The notes beneath the pieces were generated by a model, which had not been told where the DNA came from, did no database searches, and saw only the letters and a list, made by a program, of their open reading frames with translations. A program made the translations under genes and the position numbers. From positions 1 to 33,290 of the forward strand of contig JAITDJ010000042.1 in NCBI GenBank assembly GCA_031282635.1: a stretch of DNA of 33,290 bases, read 5' to 3'. Shown here piece after piece: positions 1 through 9,394 of this stretch (positions within the stretch are counted from its first letter, which is position 1; each line of letters opens with the position of its first letter). Origin of the DNA: Clostridiales bacterium. GTDB taxonomy: Bacteria; Bacillota; Clostridia; Lachnospirales; WQUN01.

Positions 1-454
1 CGTCGCGGATACTTGCCCAGTTGTACTGCACTGCGGGCAGATATACCCACCCCGGCTGCCCCGGGGTTATCAGCGCGCCGGCGTTGTCTCTTATTTGCGT
101 TGTGTTTAATATGTACGAAACCTCTTGGGTTTTGTCAAACCCGATATCAGTGTAAGCCACAGCTGTACCGCCCGACTTAATCTGGTATGTCTTATCCGTA
201 AGGCTGACAACTGTTCCTCCAAGCGCGCTTACCATTGTTCGAAGCTGCGCCACATTGTAACCAAAAGCACGGAACGAGTCAATGGTTACGGCGGTTTTGC
301 TACCATTCTCCCATTTAACGGTAAGCTTATTAGGATAAATCGTTGTGGTTCCACGCGTTGGAGTGGATGTCGTAACATTCGCCGCAAACGCGCCAATCGT
401 TGGTATGACGATAGCGCCAACAAGCATCCACGTGGCAGCCAACTTTTTTAGCAT
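1..454 (-). CDS. Secreted protein of unknown function, N-terminal part (runs off the left edge)
   Basis: The minus strand is open from an ATG at 452-454 to the window edge (151 codons, no stop). An AAGGAGGA site (461-468) sits 6 nt before the ATG. The product starts with a clear signal peptide: MLKK, a hydrophobic core (WMLVGAIVIPTIGAFA), then AANVTT, so export and cleavage after an A-x-A site around residue 24 are likely. Residues about 50-100 (IDSFRAFGYNVAQLRTMVSALGG followed by short strands) have the rhythm of a copper-amine-oxidase-N-like 'stalk' domain: a small beta unit with an LR...LG helix. That similarity is weak and is my inference. The rest of the protein, and so its function, lies outside the window. 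A consensus promoter at 575-603 should drive it strongly. Confidence 0.75.
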   Translation of the reverse strand, partial: MLKKLAATWMLVGAIVIPTIGAFAANVTTSTPTRGTTTIYPNKLTVKWENGSKTAVTIDSFRAFGYNVAQLRTMVSALGGTVVSLTDKTYQIKSGGTAVAYTDIGFDKTQEVSYILNTTQIRDNAGALITPGQPGWVYLPAVQYNWASIRD

Positions 455-574
455 GCGTTTTCCTCCTTATTTAGATTTAGGTATTTTTATATCGTAACCG
501 CCTTGAAAAGCGCGGATTTACGAACAAACCAACAAAGTCTCCTTTCGCTTGACATAAAACATAATAATGAAATC

Positions 575-603
575 ATTATAGTTGGAAGCTATACACTTGT
601 CAA
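575..603 (-). promoter_or_regulatory. Perfect consensus sigma-A promoter of the secreted-protein gene
   Basis: On the minus strand TTGACA (598-603) and TATAAT (575-580) are separated by exactly 17 nt. Transcription would start near 568, giving a 5' leader of about 115 nt before the ATG at 454. Both hexamers match the consensus fully, so strong constitutive expression is expected unless a regulator acts. Confidence 0.85.
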
Positions 604-626
604 GAAAATTATAGCACAAAACAATG

Positions 627-684
627 CTGTAATAGAAACGTAACAAAAAATTATACTGTAACAGAAACGTAATAAAAAATTAAT
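627..684. repeat. Two tandem imperfect 29-bp direct repeats upstream of the promoter
   Basis: Copies 627-655 and 656-684 share CTGTAA-AGAAACGTAA followed by an A-rich run and differ at only a few bases. They lie 24-81 bp upstream of the -35 box of the minus-strand promoter at 575-603, a place where an activator or an UP-element-like sequence would act. No coding function is visible. Confidence 0.6.
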
Positions 685-888
685 TTCCCAATGAACGGAT
701 CTCCTGCCAAAATAAAATCATATGCTCCCAACAGAAAAGTATTCTATCAAATAAACCGTAAAACTTCAAGCCAGATAATATTTTATGAATTCTTAATGTT
801 CGATCGAACCCAACATAAAAACAATAGAATATTGCCATAAAAAAGAGAATAAAACAGATTCGCTTAAAAAATAGAGCATAAAATAACA

Positions 889-923
889 AAAAGTCGTCTC
901 TTTCATTAAGAGACGACTTTTTT
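889..923 (-). terminator. Rho-independent terminator of the activase gene
   Basis: A 13-bp perfect stem (889-901 with 909-921) closes a 7-nt loop. Runs of T/A on both sides make it usable from either strand. It lies about 22 nt past the activase stop codon at 946. Confidence 0.85.
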
Positions 924-945
924 GTATTAGTATTGTAATATTCAA

Positions 946-3900
946 TCAGGTGACGTTTGCCGCCTCCGACGCTGTTTGATCGCCGCCCTTAACGAGCATG
1001 TTACGCCGCGCGGCGGCCAGCATCAATTTAATACGGTTTAATTGATTTACCTCGCTGGCGCCGGGATCGTAGTCTACCGCCACTATATTGGACAAAGGGT
1101 AGCGGCGGCGCAGTTCCTTTATTATACCCTTGCCGGTAACATGATTGGGCAGGCAGGCGAATGGCTGCAGGCATACGATATTATTGCAGCCGCTGTGTAT
1201 CAGTTCCGTCATTTCGGCTGTTAAAAACCATCCCTCGCCGGTCTGGTTGCCCAGCGACACAATCGACTTGGCCATATTCCCCAATTCGTCGATGCGCGCG
1301 GGCGGGTAAAAGCGATTGCTTTCCCGCAGCGCCTTGCGCGCGTGGCGCCTGTAGTACTCGATAACGGAAATAACGCTGTCGTTGATCCAGCGGCTGGCTG
1401 GCTTTTCGCCTAAATGGCGGACTTTATACCGTGTGTTATAGCAGCCGTAGAGAAAGAAGTCCAGCAGATCGGGCACCACCGCTTCCACGCCTTCTTTCTC
1501 TAATAAATCCACGATATTGTTATTGGCCGTCGGGTGAAATTTGACCAGAATCTCTCCCACAACGCCTACACGCGGTTTTTGCACGTTATTTATCGGCAGG
1601 TTGTCAAACTCGTGTACAATGCCGTATATGTTGGCCTTAAAACGCGCCTGGCTCCCCTCGCGCACAGATTTTTTACATATCCTGTTCCATTTTTCATACA
1701 AAGCGTCCGCAGAGCCCGGAATAAGTTCATACGGCCTGATCGCGTACAGGGTGCGCATGAACAGATCCCCGTAGATAAGGGCCTGCAGCGCCCTGTTTAT
1801 CAGCGGCATGGTGTATTTCATGCCGGGGTTTCTCTCCAGACCGCTCGCGTTGACAGATACCACCGGTACATGCTCCATGCCCGCTTTACGCAGGGCTTTG
1901 CGGATAAATCCTATATAGTTTGTAGCCCGGCAGCCGCCTCCGGTTTGGCTGATCAGCACGGAAACGCTGTTCAGATCATATTTGCCCGATTTAAGGGCGT
2001 TCAGCACCTGGCCCACTACTATAAGCGCGGGGTAGCAGGCGTCGTTGTTTACATATTTCAGGCCCGTTTCAACGCATTCCCTGTCAATGCCCGGCATAAC
2101 AGCCAGATTATATCCGCACGAGATAAACGCCTCCTTCAGCAGATCAAAATGAATGGGCGACATCTGGGGGCACAGCAGAGTGTGTTTCCTGCGCATATTT
2201 CTGGTGAACACACGCCGTTCCCAGCGGAGGTTGGGAAGCTCGGTTTTCCTGGGCCCGGTTTCGCGCTCCCGCAGAAAGGCGAACAGCGAGCGGATACGGA
2301 TGCGCGCGGCGCCAAGGTTGTTGACCTCGTCTATCTTAAGCAGCGTGTAGATCTTGCCCGCGCGGCTTAAAATTTCAGACACCTCGTCCGTTGTGACGGC
2401 GTCCAGCCCGCAGCCAAAGGAATTAAGCTGAACCAGTTCCAGATTATCCTGCCCGGCTACGAAACTCGCGGCCGCGTAAAGCCTTGAATGGTAGGCCCAT
2501 TGATCCCTTACGATCAGCGGCCTTTCCACATTGCCCAAATGCGCCACGCTATCTTCCGTTAAGACCGCCGTACCGTAACCGGTTATCATCTCGGGTATGC
2601 CGTGGTTGATCTCCGGATCCGAGTGATACGGCCTTCCCGCCAGCACGACGCCGCTCATGTTGTTTTGCCGCAGGTATTCGACGGTTTCTTCGCCCATCCG
2701 GCGCATATCCGCCCGGAAACGCTCCTGCTCCAGCCAGGCCGCGTCCAGCGCGGCTTTGATATCCGCGGCCGGGATGTCCGCAAATTCATGGATCAGGGCC
2801 TTCGCCAGCGCCTTTTTGTCGTTCAGGTTCACGAACGGGTTGCGGAAAACCACGCCGCGTTCCCTCAGATCCTCCACGTTGTTTTTGATATTCTCAGGGT
2901 ATGAGGTCACAATAGGGCAGTTATAGTAATTGTCTGCTCCGGAAATTTCTTTGCGCTCGTACGCGGCGCTGGGGTAGAAGATAAAATCCACGCCCGCGTT
3001 TATCAGCTCCATAATATGCCCGTGCGCCAGTTTCGCCGGGTAACAGGCGCTTTCGCTGGGGATGGACTCTATGCCCTTTTCGTACACCTGCCGTGACGAC
3101 GCCGGCGACAGTTTGACTCTGTAGCCCAGTTCGGTAAAGAACGTGAACCACAGGGGGTAATTCTCATATATGTTAAGCACCCGGGGGACGCCGACCACGC
3201 CGCGCCGGGCCTTCGCCGCGCTCAACGGCGCGTAATCGAACAGGCGCTTGAGTTTATAGTCGAAGAGATTGGGCGCATTATTGGCCTTACGTTCTTTACC
3301 TAAACCGCGTTCGCAGCGGTTGCCGCTGATAAAACGCCGCCCGTTTGAAAACTGGTTTATCGTGAGCAGGCAGTTGTTCGCGCAGCGCTTGCAGTGCGTC
3401 AGGCTGGATTTGATTTCCAGACTGTCTAATTCGGCGGGGTTCAGCAATTTGCTTTCATATCCTTCGTTAAAACGTTCCCGCGCTATGACGGCGGCGCCGA
3501 ATGCGCCCATTACGCCGGCGATATCGGGGCGTACGGCCTCTCGGCCGCTGATCAGCTCGAACGCGCGCAGAACCGCTTCATTATAAAATGTGCCGCCCTG
3601 AACTACAATGTTCTTTCCCAGTTCCGACGGATCGGTGACCTTTATGACCTTTTGCAGGGCGTTTTTGATAACGGAGTAGGCCAGCCCGGCGGAAATATCC
3701 GCCACCTCCGCGCCTTCCTTCTGCGCCTGCTTCACGCGCGAGTTCATGAACACCGTGCATCGCGAGCCCAGGTCCACAGGGTTGCGCGCGTACAGGGCGT
3801 TTTGCGCGAATTGCGTTACCGGCAGATCCAGGGATTTTGCGAAGGTCTCTATGAACGAACCGCATCCGGCCGAACAGGCCTCGTTCAGCAAAACGGAGTC

Positions 3901-5205
3901 AATCGCCCCGTTTTTCACGCTTAAAGCCTTCATATCCTGTCCGCCGATATCCAGTATGAAATCCACGTCGGGATCGAAAAACGCGGCCGCTTTATAATGC
4001 GCCACTGTTTCAATCTCGCCGTGATCGACCGCAAAGGCCGCCTGCGCCAGCCCCTCGCCATAGCCGGTTACGCAGGAATTAAGTATTTTTACGTTTGGCG
4101 GCGTCAGGCTGTATAATTCTTTGAGGGCCTGTTTGATCATCTTTAAGGGGCTGCCCTCGTTTCCGGCGTAGAACGAATAGAGCAGCTCGCCGTCCCCGCT
4201 TAACAGCGCCAGCTTGGTTGTGGTCGAACCGGCGTCTATACCCAGGAACGCCCCGCCTTCATATGTATTCAAATCGCGTGTCGCGGCCTTTCTCGCGCTG
4301 TGCCTCAGCGCGAATGTGTTATACTCCGCCTCGTCGCAAAAGAGAGGATCCAGCCGTTTTATCTCAAATTCCAATTGCTTGGGCGATTGCAGGTTGGCCA
4401 GCAGTTCGTCGACGGTAACGGGGTTTTCTTCCTTTACGGATAACGCGCCGCCCAGGGCCGCGAACAGATGCGAATTCTCAGGCACAATAATCTCGTCGCC
4501 GGAAAGCTTCAGCACCTCGCAAAAACGGCGCCGCAGCTCCGGAAGAAATGTCAGCGGACCGCCCAGGAACGCCACACGCCCGCGTATGGGCTTGCCGCAC
4601 GCCAGACCGCTGATCGTTTGATTCACAATGGCCTGGAAAATGGAAACCGCTAAATCGGGTTTCGCCGCTCCCTCGTTAATAAGCGGCTGAATGTCGCTTT
4701 TGGCGAAAACGCCGCAGCGCGCCGCAATGGGGTATATTGCCTTATAATCCTCGGCCAGCTTGTTCAGACCGGAGGCGTCGGTCTGAAGCAGTGAAGCCAT
4801 CTGATCAATGAACGAACCGGTGCCGCCCGCGCATATGCCGTTCATGCGCTGTTCCATACCGCCGGTGAAGTAGATGATCTTCGCGTCCTCGCCGCCGATT
4901 TCTATGGCCACGTCGGTTTGCGGCGCGTAAACCTCAATAGCCCTGGAAACGCCGATAACCTCCTGTATAAACTCCACGCCCACCCATTTGGCCAGCGATA
5001 AGCCGCCCGAGCCCGTTATCATCGCGAACAGCGGCACGTTGCCCAGCGCGTCCTTCAGGTCGCGGGCCATATCCGTAAGCGTTTCCTGTATATTGGAAAA
5101 ATGCCTGCGGTACCGCTGAAATTTGAGGCGTCCCAGTTCGTCCAGGGCCGCTAATTTTATAGTGGTGGAACCGATATCTATACCTAATCGGAATTTCAAA
5201 CGCAA
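946..5205 (-). CDS. Giant fused 2-hydroxyacyl-CoA dehydratase activase (double BadF/BcrA-type ATPase + DUF2229/HgdB-like)
   Basis: A 1419-residue protein of the ATP-dependent activator family that injects low-potential electrons into 2-hydroxyacyl-CoA dehydratase-type or double-cubane enzymes. Two ASKHA ATPase domains are visible. The first (residues 7-260) has [12 protein letters not shown]125 in CAGGTGSF and C164 in [10 protein letters not shown], the two cysteines that hold the intersubunit [4Fe-4S] cluster in HgdC-type activases. The second (321-590) has [12 protein letters not shown]444/C448 and C483. A Cys-rich linker (C605, C608, C612, C631) may bind another cluster. The DUF2229 part (about 650-1000) and an HgdB-like C-terminal part follow. 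The start is a TTG (5203-5205) behind AGGA; the family's N-terminal GIDIGSTT fits this start. No dehydratase alpha/beta genes are nearby, so the partner or substrate is unknown. The length is normal for the fused Clostridia form. Confidence 0.9.
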   Translation of the reverse strand: MRLKFRLGIDIGSTTIKLAALDELGRLKFQRYRRHFSNIQETLTDMARDLKDALGNVPLFAMITGSGGLSLAKWVGVEFIQEVIGVSRAIEVYAPQTDVAIEIGGEDAKIIYFTGGMEQRMNGICAGGTGSFIDQMASLLQTDASGLNKLAEDYKAIYPIAARCGVFAKSDIQPLINEGAAKPDLAVSIFQAIVNQTISGLACGKPIRGRVAFLGGPLTFLPELRRRFCEVLKLSGDEIIVPENSHLFAALGGALSVKEENPVTVDELLANLQSPKQLEFEIKRLDPLFCDEAEYNTFALRHSARKAATRDLNTYEGGAFLGIDAGSTTTKLALLSGDGELLYSFYAGNEGSPLKMIKQALKELYSLTPPNVKILNSCVTGYGEGLAQAAFAVDHGEIETVAHYKAAAFFDPDVDFILDIGGQDMKALSVKNGAIDSVLLNEACSAGCGSFIETFAKSLDLPVTQFAQNALYARNPVDLGSRCTVFMNSRVKQAQKEGAEVADISAGLAYSVIKNALQKVIKVTDPSELGKNIVVQGGTFYNEAVLRAFELISGREAVRPDIAGVMGAFGAAVIARERFNEGYESKLLNPAELDSLEIKSSLTHCKRCANNCLLTINQFSNGRRFISGNRCERGLGKERKANNAPNLFDYKLKRLFDYAPLSAAKARRGVVGVPRVLNIYENYPLWFTFFTELGYRVKLSPASSRQVYEKGIESIPSESACYPAKLAHGHIMELINAGVDFIFYPSAAYERKEISGADNYYNCPIVTSYPENIKNNVEDLRERGVVFRNPFVNLNDKKALAKALIHEFADIPAADIKAALDAAWLEQERFRADMRRMGEETVEYLRQNNMSGVVLAGRPYHSDPEINHGIPEMITGYGTAVLTEDSVAHLGNVERPLIVRDQWAYHSRLYAAASFVAGQDNLELVQLNSFGCGLDAVTTDEVSEILSRAGKIYTLLKIDEVNNLGAARIRIRSLFAFLRERETGPRKTELPNLRWERRVFTRNMRRKHTLLCPQMSPIHFDLLKEAFISCGYNLAVMPGIDRECVETGLKYVNNDACYPALIVVGQVLNALKSGKYDLNSVSVLISQTGGGCRATNYIGFIRKALRKAGMEHVPVVSVNASGLERNPGMKYTMPLINRALQALIYGDLFMRTLYAIRPYELIPGSADALYEKWNRICKKSVREGSQARFKANIYGIVHEFDNLPINNVQKPRVGVVGEILVKFHPTANNNIVDLLEKEGVEAVVPDLLDFFLYGCYNTRYKVRHLGEKPASRWINDSVISVIEYYRRHARKALRESNRFYPPARIDELGNMAKSIVSLGNQTGEGWFLTAEMTELIHSGCNNIVCLQPFACLPNHVTGKGIIKELRRRYPLSNIVAVDYDPGASEVNQLNRIKLMLAAARRNMLVKGGDQTASEAANVT

Positions 5206-5304
5206 TCACATCCTATCGTTTATTTTTTGATCGCGTAGATATGTTATATACGAAGCGCACTCACTTTATGACAACCAATAAATATATCGGTATAAAGCAG
5301 ATTG

Positions 5305-5333
5305 ATTATAGCTTTTTAGGATCGGTAAATCAA
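5305..5333 (-). promoter_or_regulatory. Promoter of the activase gene
   Basis: On the minus strand TTGATT (5328-5333), 17 nt, TATAAT (5305-5310). Transcription would start near 5298, about 93 nt before the TTG start. A weaker second candidate, TTGTCA-N18-TATATA, lies at 5245-5274. Confidence 0.6.
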
Positions 5334-5348
5334 GGAAGAATAGATTCA

Positions 5349-5377
5349 TTGCGCTGACAGGCGTATAGTTGTATAAT
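5349..5377 (+). promoter_or_regulatory. Promoter of the tsaE-tsaB-rimI-lon operon
   Basis: TTGCGC (5349-5354), 17 nt, TATAAT (5372-5377). Predicted transcription start is near 5384, giving a short leader of about 27 nt to the tsaE ATG. It is divergent from the activase promoter. Confidence 0.6.
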
Positions 5378-5410
5378 GCCTGTTAATAACATATCCGAAA
5401 GAAGAATTTT

Positions 5411-5848
5411 ATGGAGTTTATTAGCAATTCCCCGCGCGAAACGTTTGACTGGGCGCGGTCGCTCGCGGCCGGGGCAAAAGCCGGCGATATACTATGCTTA
5501 ACCGGCGATCTGGGCTGCGGAAAAACGGCGTTCGCCAAGGGGTTTGGCGCTGGTTTGGGCGTTTCGGCGGAAATAACCAGTCCGACCTTTACTATATTAA
5601 ATATCTACGATTCACCCAATCAATCGCTGCCGTTATATCATTTTGACGTATACCGGATTTCCGATCCAACGGAAATGGAAGACACGGGCTATGAGGATTT
5701 CTTTTACGGCAACGGGGTTTGTTTGATCGAATGGGCGGAGATAATTAAAAATATGATACCGGAAACCGCCGGTTGGGTGACCATCGAGAAGGATTTACGC
5801 GAGTCCGGCGATTATAGAAAAATAATATACAACGGGGGGCGGATGTGA
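5411..5848 (+). CDS. tsaE: tRNA threonylcarbamoyladenosine biosynthesis ATPase TsaE
   Basis: A 145-residue P-loop ATPase that works with TsaB and TsaD to place threonylcarbamoyl on A37 of ANN-decoding tRNAs in the cytoplasm. The Walker A motif is GDLGCGKT (residues 32-39). It is followed by the family motif SPTF (switch region) and HFDVYR, and ends with the LIEWAE segment typical of TsaE. The length is normal. The SD is only moderate (AAAGAAG). Its stop overlaps the GTG of tsaB by 4 nt, the usual tsaE-tsaB-rimI order in Bacillota; tsaD is not in this window. Confidence 0.95.
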   Translation: MEFISNSPRETFDWARSLAAGAKAGDILCLTGDLGCGKTAFAKGFGAGLGVSAEITSPTFTILNIYDSPNQSLPLYHFDVYRISDPTEMEDTGYEDFFYGNGVCLIEWAEIIKNMIPETAGWVTIEKDLRESGDYRKIIYNGGRM

Positions 5849-6543
5849 AAATTTTGGCGATAGACACGACCGGCAAAACAGTGACGGCGGCGTTGGCCAG
5901 CGAAGACGCCGTAATAGGCGAAGTGTTTATCAACGGCGATCAAAACCATTCCATTACTCTGATGCCTATGATAGAATATCTGCTGGGCGGCGCGCGCATG
6001 GCTGTTTCGGATTTAACGCACATAGCCTGTTCGGCCGGGCCGGGTTCGTTTACCGGGCTGCGCATTGGCGCCGCGACGGCCAAAGCGCTGGCGTACGCCG
6101 CGGATATACCCATTGTGGCGGTTCCTACTCTTGACGCGCTGGCATATAATATTTCTGACGCGCAATCCGTTATTGTTCCCATAATGGACGCCAGACGACG
6201 GCAGGTGTATACGGCTTATTACGAACGGCGCCCGGAAAGCGATGATTTGATTCGCCTTTCGGATTACCGGGCTATAGATGTCGCGGACGTTCTTCGGGAA
6301 GTGCCGGCATTCGCGAAACCGGTAATATTTCTTGGCGACGCCGTCTCTGTGTACAGGGACGTTATTTTGAACGCCCATTCAGGCGGTAAACGCGTATGCG
6401 CCCCATTGCCGTCATTATTGCAGCGCGCGTCGTCAGTCGCGCGGCTCGCCGTGAGGCTGGCGCTCGAAGGCGGCATGACAGACAGCCTGGACTTTACGCC
6501 GTTCTATCTGCGTCAATCCCAGGCCGAACGGGAGCGGAAATGA
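5845..6543 (+). CDS. tsaB: tRNA threonylcarbamoyladenosine biosynthesis protein TsaB
   Basis: A 232-residue ASKHA-fold protein that pairs with TsaD in t6A synthesis. It shows the N-terminal ILAIDTT strand and the hallmark GPGSFTGLRIG (residues 65-75), then the PTLDALAY and PIMDARR..VYTA segments. It starts at GTG 5845-5847, overlapping the tsaE stop (GTGA), with a purine-rich GGGGGGCGGA just upstream. Its own TGA overlaps the rimI ATG (ATGA), so the three genes should be translationally coupled. Confidence 0.95.
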   Translation: MKILAIDTTGKTVTAALASEDAVIGEVFINGDQNHSITLMPMIEYLLGGARMAVSDLTHIACSAGPGSFTGLRIGAATAKALAYAADIPIVAVPTLDALAYNISDAQSVIVPIMDARRRQVYTAYYERRPESDDLIRLSDYRAIDVADVLREVPAFAKPVIFLGDAVSVYRDVILNAHSGGKRVCAPLPSLLQRASSVARLAVRLALEGGMTDSLDFTPFYLRQSQAERERK

Positions 6544-6986
6544 TTGAGATACAATATATGCGGCCGTGGCATTTAGACCAGGTTTATCAAATAGAACTGG
6601 ACTCGTTCGTCATACCCTGGACTCGCCGTGATTTTGAGAAAGAACTGAAGAATAATTTAGCGATTTATATTGTGGCCCTGGAAAACACAGAAGTAATCGG
6701 ATACGCGGGCATGTGGCATGTGGTAAACGAAGGCCATATTGTGAATGTGGCGGTTAAGGAAGGAAAACGCCGCCGGGGCGTGGGTTCGGAATTGATTAAG
6801 AGACTGACGGAAATAGCGCTGGAAAAGGAAATGATGGGCTTAACGCTGGAAGTACGGATGTCCAACGCCGCGGGCCAGCGGTTGTACCATAAATTCGGGT
6901 TTAAAGCCGAGGGTATACGCGGGAGATACTATTCGGATACCGGCGAGGACGCAATTATAATGTGGAAATATCTTGATGGACGGTGA
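6540..6986 (+). CDS. rimI: Ribosomal-protein-alanine N-acetyltransferase RimI-like (GNAT)
   Basis: A 148-residue GNAT acetyltransferase. It shows the acetyl-CoA loop as VAVKEGKRRRGVGSELI (R/Q-x-x-G-x-G/A variant), the EVRMSNAAGQRLYHKFGF segment (the family's N-x-x-A-x-x-LY-x-x-GF signature) and R..YY...EDAIIM near the C-terminus. In E. coli RimI acetylates the N-terminus of S18; here the substrate is inferred from position next to tsaEB. I chose the ATG at 6540 because it overlaps the tsaB stop and matches the family N-terminus; the frame is open further upstream inside tsaB but that extension is non-homologous. Confidence 0.92.
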   Translation: MIEIQYMRPWHLDQVYQIELDSFVIPWTRRDFEKELKNNLAIYIVALENTEVIGYAGMWHVVNEGHIVNVAVKEGKRRRGVGSELIKRLTEIALEKEMMGLTLEVRMSNAAGQRLYHKFGFKAEGIRGRYYSDTGEDAIIMWKYLDGR

Positions 6987-6996
6987 CAGAGGCGTA

Positions 6997-9393
6997 ATGA
7001 CCAGAGAACTGGATTTTACTGAACTAAAAAAGCATATAAACGCGGAAGCGCTGGGATTTGAGACCACCGCCGAACTGGATCCTTCCAATGACATTATCGG
7101 ACAGAAACGCGCGGCGGACGCTTTGAGTTTTGGGTTGGGCATAAAAGCGAAGGGTTATAATATATTCATTTGCGGCGAACCGGGAACAGGGCGTTCCACA
7201 TTTGCCAGGGCTTTTGCCGAAAAGCAGGCTTCCGCCGAGAAAACGCCGTCGGATATCTGCTACGTATATAATTTTGAAACGCCCAAATGCCCGCGGGTTC
7301 TTAATCTGCCCGCCGGAATGGGCCGCACGCTGCGCGAGCGGATGGATGAATTGATTAACCGCCTGTTATACGAACTGCCGCTGCTCTATTCCAACCGTGA
7401 GTTTGAATTCCAAAAAGCTGAAATAGTACGTGTATATCAGGAAAAACGCGATGAAGTTATCCGAGTCATAACCGACGAGGCCCGCGAGCAGAATTTCGGC
7501 GTTAAAAATACCAACAGCGGTATCTATTTTATGCCGATCGTGGCCGGAGAGGTGATTAGCGAGGAACAGTACGACGCGCTGTCGCAGGAGAAAAAAGACG
7601 AAATTTCCGTCGATTCCGAGGCCATACAGAAAAAGGCTGCGGAAGCCATGCGCCAGATCAAAGATTTTGAGCGGCAGACCCGTAAAGACGTCGAGGAAAT
7701 GGAATACGCGATAGGGCTGTTCGCCGTGGGACGGCATATTAACGGCATACTGGACGAATACGCCGACAACCCGCTGGTTGTGGAGTATTTGCTGGCGGTG
7801 AAGGAAGATATTCTGGATCATATCGCCGACTTTATAGTCGAGGAAAACGAAGAGGATGATACTATACAGAACTATCTGCCGTGGTATAATAAAAAAAATC
7901 CGGAAGACGTGTTCAGCAAATACAAAATAAACCTGATTGCCGATAACTCAAAAATTAAAGGCGCGCCGGTGGTAATAGATTTTAACCCCACGTATTCCAA
8001 TTTGGTTGGGGAAATAGAATACGACAATGAATTTGGCAATTTTTCCACGGACTTCATGAAAATTAAGCCCGGGCTGCTGCACAAGGCCAACGGCGGTTAT
8101 CTGATACTGCAGGCGCAGGATTTGTTAAGCAATTATCATTCGTGGGAAACCATGCGGCGCGTCCTTTTGACAGGCGAGATCGTGATAGAGCCGATGCGTG
8201 AATTTACCACCGGCGTGGCGGTTTCGGGTATAAAGCCGCGGCCGGTGAGCGTGAATGTGAAAGTTATATTGATCGGTTCCGATTATCTGTACGAAACGCT
8301 TTACGACTTTGATAAGGATTTTCAAAAACTGTTTAAAATCCGCGCGGATTTTGACTATGAAATGAGCGTGAACCGGGAGAACGTAAATTTGGTATGCCGG
8401 TTTATCAAAGCCTTTGTTAACCGGGAGCGCGTACCTGAATTTCATGCCCAAGCCGTGGCTCGCGTCATAGAAATGTCTATGCGGATGGCGGAACGGCAGG
8501 ATCGGTTAAGCGCGTGTTTCAACCGGATTGCCGAGCTGCTGACCGAGGCCGCCGAATGGGCGAGGCTGGACGGCTGGAGCGGCCCTATTATGGAGAAACA
8601 CGTGCTAATGGCGATCAGCCGGCGTGAGCGTCGGCTGAATATGTATGAGGAAAAGCTCTGGGACATGATAGACGGCAATATGATACTGGTTGACTCGGAG
8701 GGGCTTAAAATCGGCCAGTTGAACGGGCTGGCCGTATTGGATATGGGCGACTACGTATTCGGTCAGCCCACCCGGATTACCGCGACCACTTATGTAGGCA
8801 AGGCGGGCATTGTAAATATCGAAAAGGAAGCCGATATGTCGGGCAGCATACATGAAAAAGGCGTGCAGGTGTTAATCGGGTATCTGGGTCAGACATACGC
8901 TCAGGAGTTCCCGCTGTCGCTGTCCTGCAGGGTATGTTTTGAGCAGAATTACAGCGGCATAGACGGTGACAGCGCGTCAAGCGCGGAATTATACGCGGTA
9001 TTGTCCAGTCTGTCAGGCTTGGCTATCCGGCAGGAAATCGCGGTGACGGGTTCCATTAATCAGCGGGGGGGGATTCAGCCTATCGGCGGGGTTTCCTATA
9101 AAGTAGAGGGCTTTTTTGAATTCTGCCGTAAACGTGGTTTAAACGGCGGTCAGGGTGTTATCATACCCATGCAGAACGTACGCGACCTAATGCTGAAAGA
9201 TGATCTGATTGAGGCGGTTAAGGAAGGGCGTTTCCATATATACGCTATAGAGCATGTGAACGAGGGCATTGAAATTTTGACGGGAACGCCGGCCGGCGTC
9301 AAGAGCGATAAAGGCAAATACCCCGCTGATTCGGTTCATGGCAGGGTTATGAGGAAATTAAAAGAATTTCACAGGAAGGCGCTGGAGGAATAA
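6997..9393 (+). CDS. Lon-like ATP-dependent protease (AAA + Lon S16 peptidase domain, COG1067 type)
   Basis: A protease of about 798 residues that unfolds and degrades cytoplasmic proteins. An atypical AAA module carries Walker A GEPGTGRST (about residues 60-68), followed by a long helical insertion (about 130-260). The Lon catalytic domain is C-terminal: Ser659 in GDSAS and Lys702 in GGVSYKVEG, 43 residues apart as in classical Lon (Ser679/Lys722). There is no N-terminal LAN substrate-binding domain, which separates it from LonA and fits the COG1067 group. An alternative ATG at 6976 or TTG at 6973 would overlap rimI; I prefer 6997 because AGAGG lies 4 nt before it and the family begins near this point. 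It sits 10 nt after rimI, so it is in the same operon. Confidence 0.9.
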   Translation: MTRELDFTELKKHINAEALGFETTAELDPSNDIIGQKRAADALSFGLGIKAKGYNIFICGEPGTGRSTFARAFAEKQASAEKTPSDICYVYNFETPKCPRVLNLPAGMGRTLRERMDELINRLLYELPLLYSNREFEFQKAEIVRVYQEKRDEVIRVITDEAREQNFGVKNTNSGIYFMPIVAGEVISEEQYDALSQEKKDEISVDSEAIQKKAAEAMRQIKDFERQTRKDVEEMEYAIGLFAVGRHINGILDEYADNPLVVEYLLAVKEDILDHIADFIVEENEEDDTIQNYLPWYNKKNPEDVFSKYKINLIADNSKIKGAPVVIDFNPTYSNLVGEIEYDNEFGNFSTDFMKIKPGLLHKANGGYLILQAQDLLSNYHSWETMRRVLLTGEIVIEPMREFTTGVAVSGIKPRPVSVNVKVILIGSDYLYETLYDFDKDFQKLFKIRADFDYEMSVNRENVNLVCRFIKAFVNRERVPEFHAQAVARVIEMSMRMAERQDRLSACFNRIAELLTEAAEWARLDGWSGPIMEKHVLMAISRRERRLNMYEEKLWDMIDGNMILVDSEGLKIGQLNGLAVLDMGDYVFGQPTRITATTYVGKAGIVNIEKEADMSGSIHEKGVQVLIGYLGQTYAQEFPLSLSCRVCFEQNYSGIDGDSASSAELYAVLSSLSGLAIRQEIAVTGSINQRGGIQPIGGVSYKVEGFFEFCRKRGLNGGQGVIIPMQNVRDLMLKDDLIEAVKEGRFHIYAIEHVNEGIEILTGTPAGVKSDKGKYPADSVHGRVMRKLKEFHRKALEE

Positions 9394-9394
9394 A

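Larger units (their letters stand above)
455..945. other. Gene-free AT-rich stretch between two minus-strand genes
   Basis: This stretch holds the promoter of the secreted-protein gene (575-603), a 29-bp direct repeat (627-684) and the terminator of the activase gene (889-923). An open frame at 680-889 (minus, 69 codons, many Phe/Ile) has no ribosome-binding site and begins inside the terminator region, so I do not call it a gene. Confidence 0.7.

Noticed and set aside
680-889. 69-codon minus-strand open frame with a hydrophobic product
   Set aside because: No SD, starts inside the terminator region, extreme AT-driven composition (Phe/Ile/Leu), no recognisable domain.
1534-2370. 278-codon plus-strand open frame
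   Set aside because: Entirely antisense to the activase gene, whose motifs are unambiguous; product has no domain pattern.
6396-6539. Upstream extension of the rimI frame
   Set aside because: Lies inside tsaB, Arg-rich and unlike GNAT proteins; ATG 6540 with ATGA overlap is the natural start.
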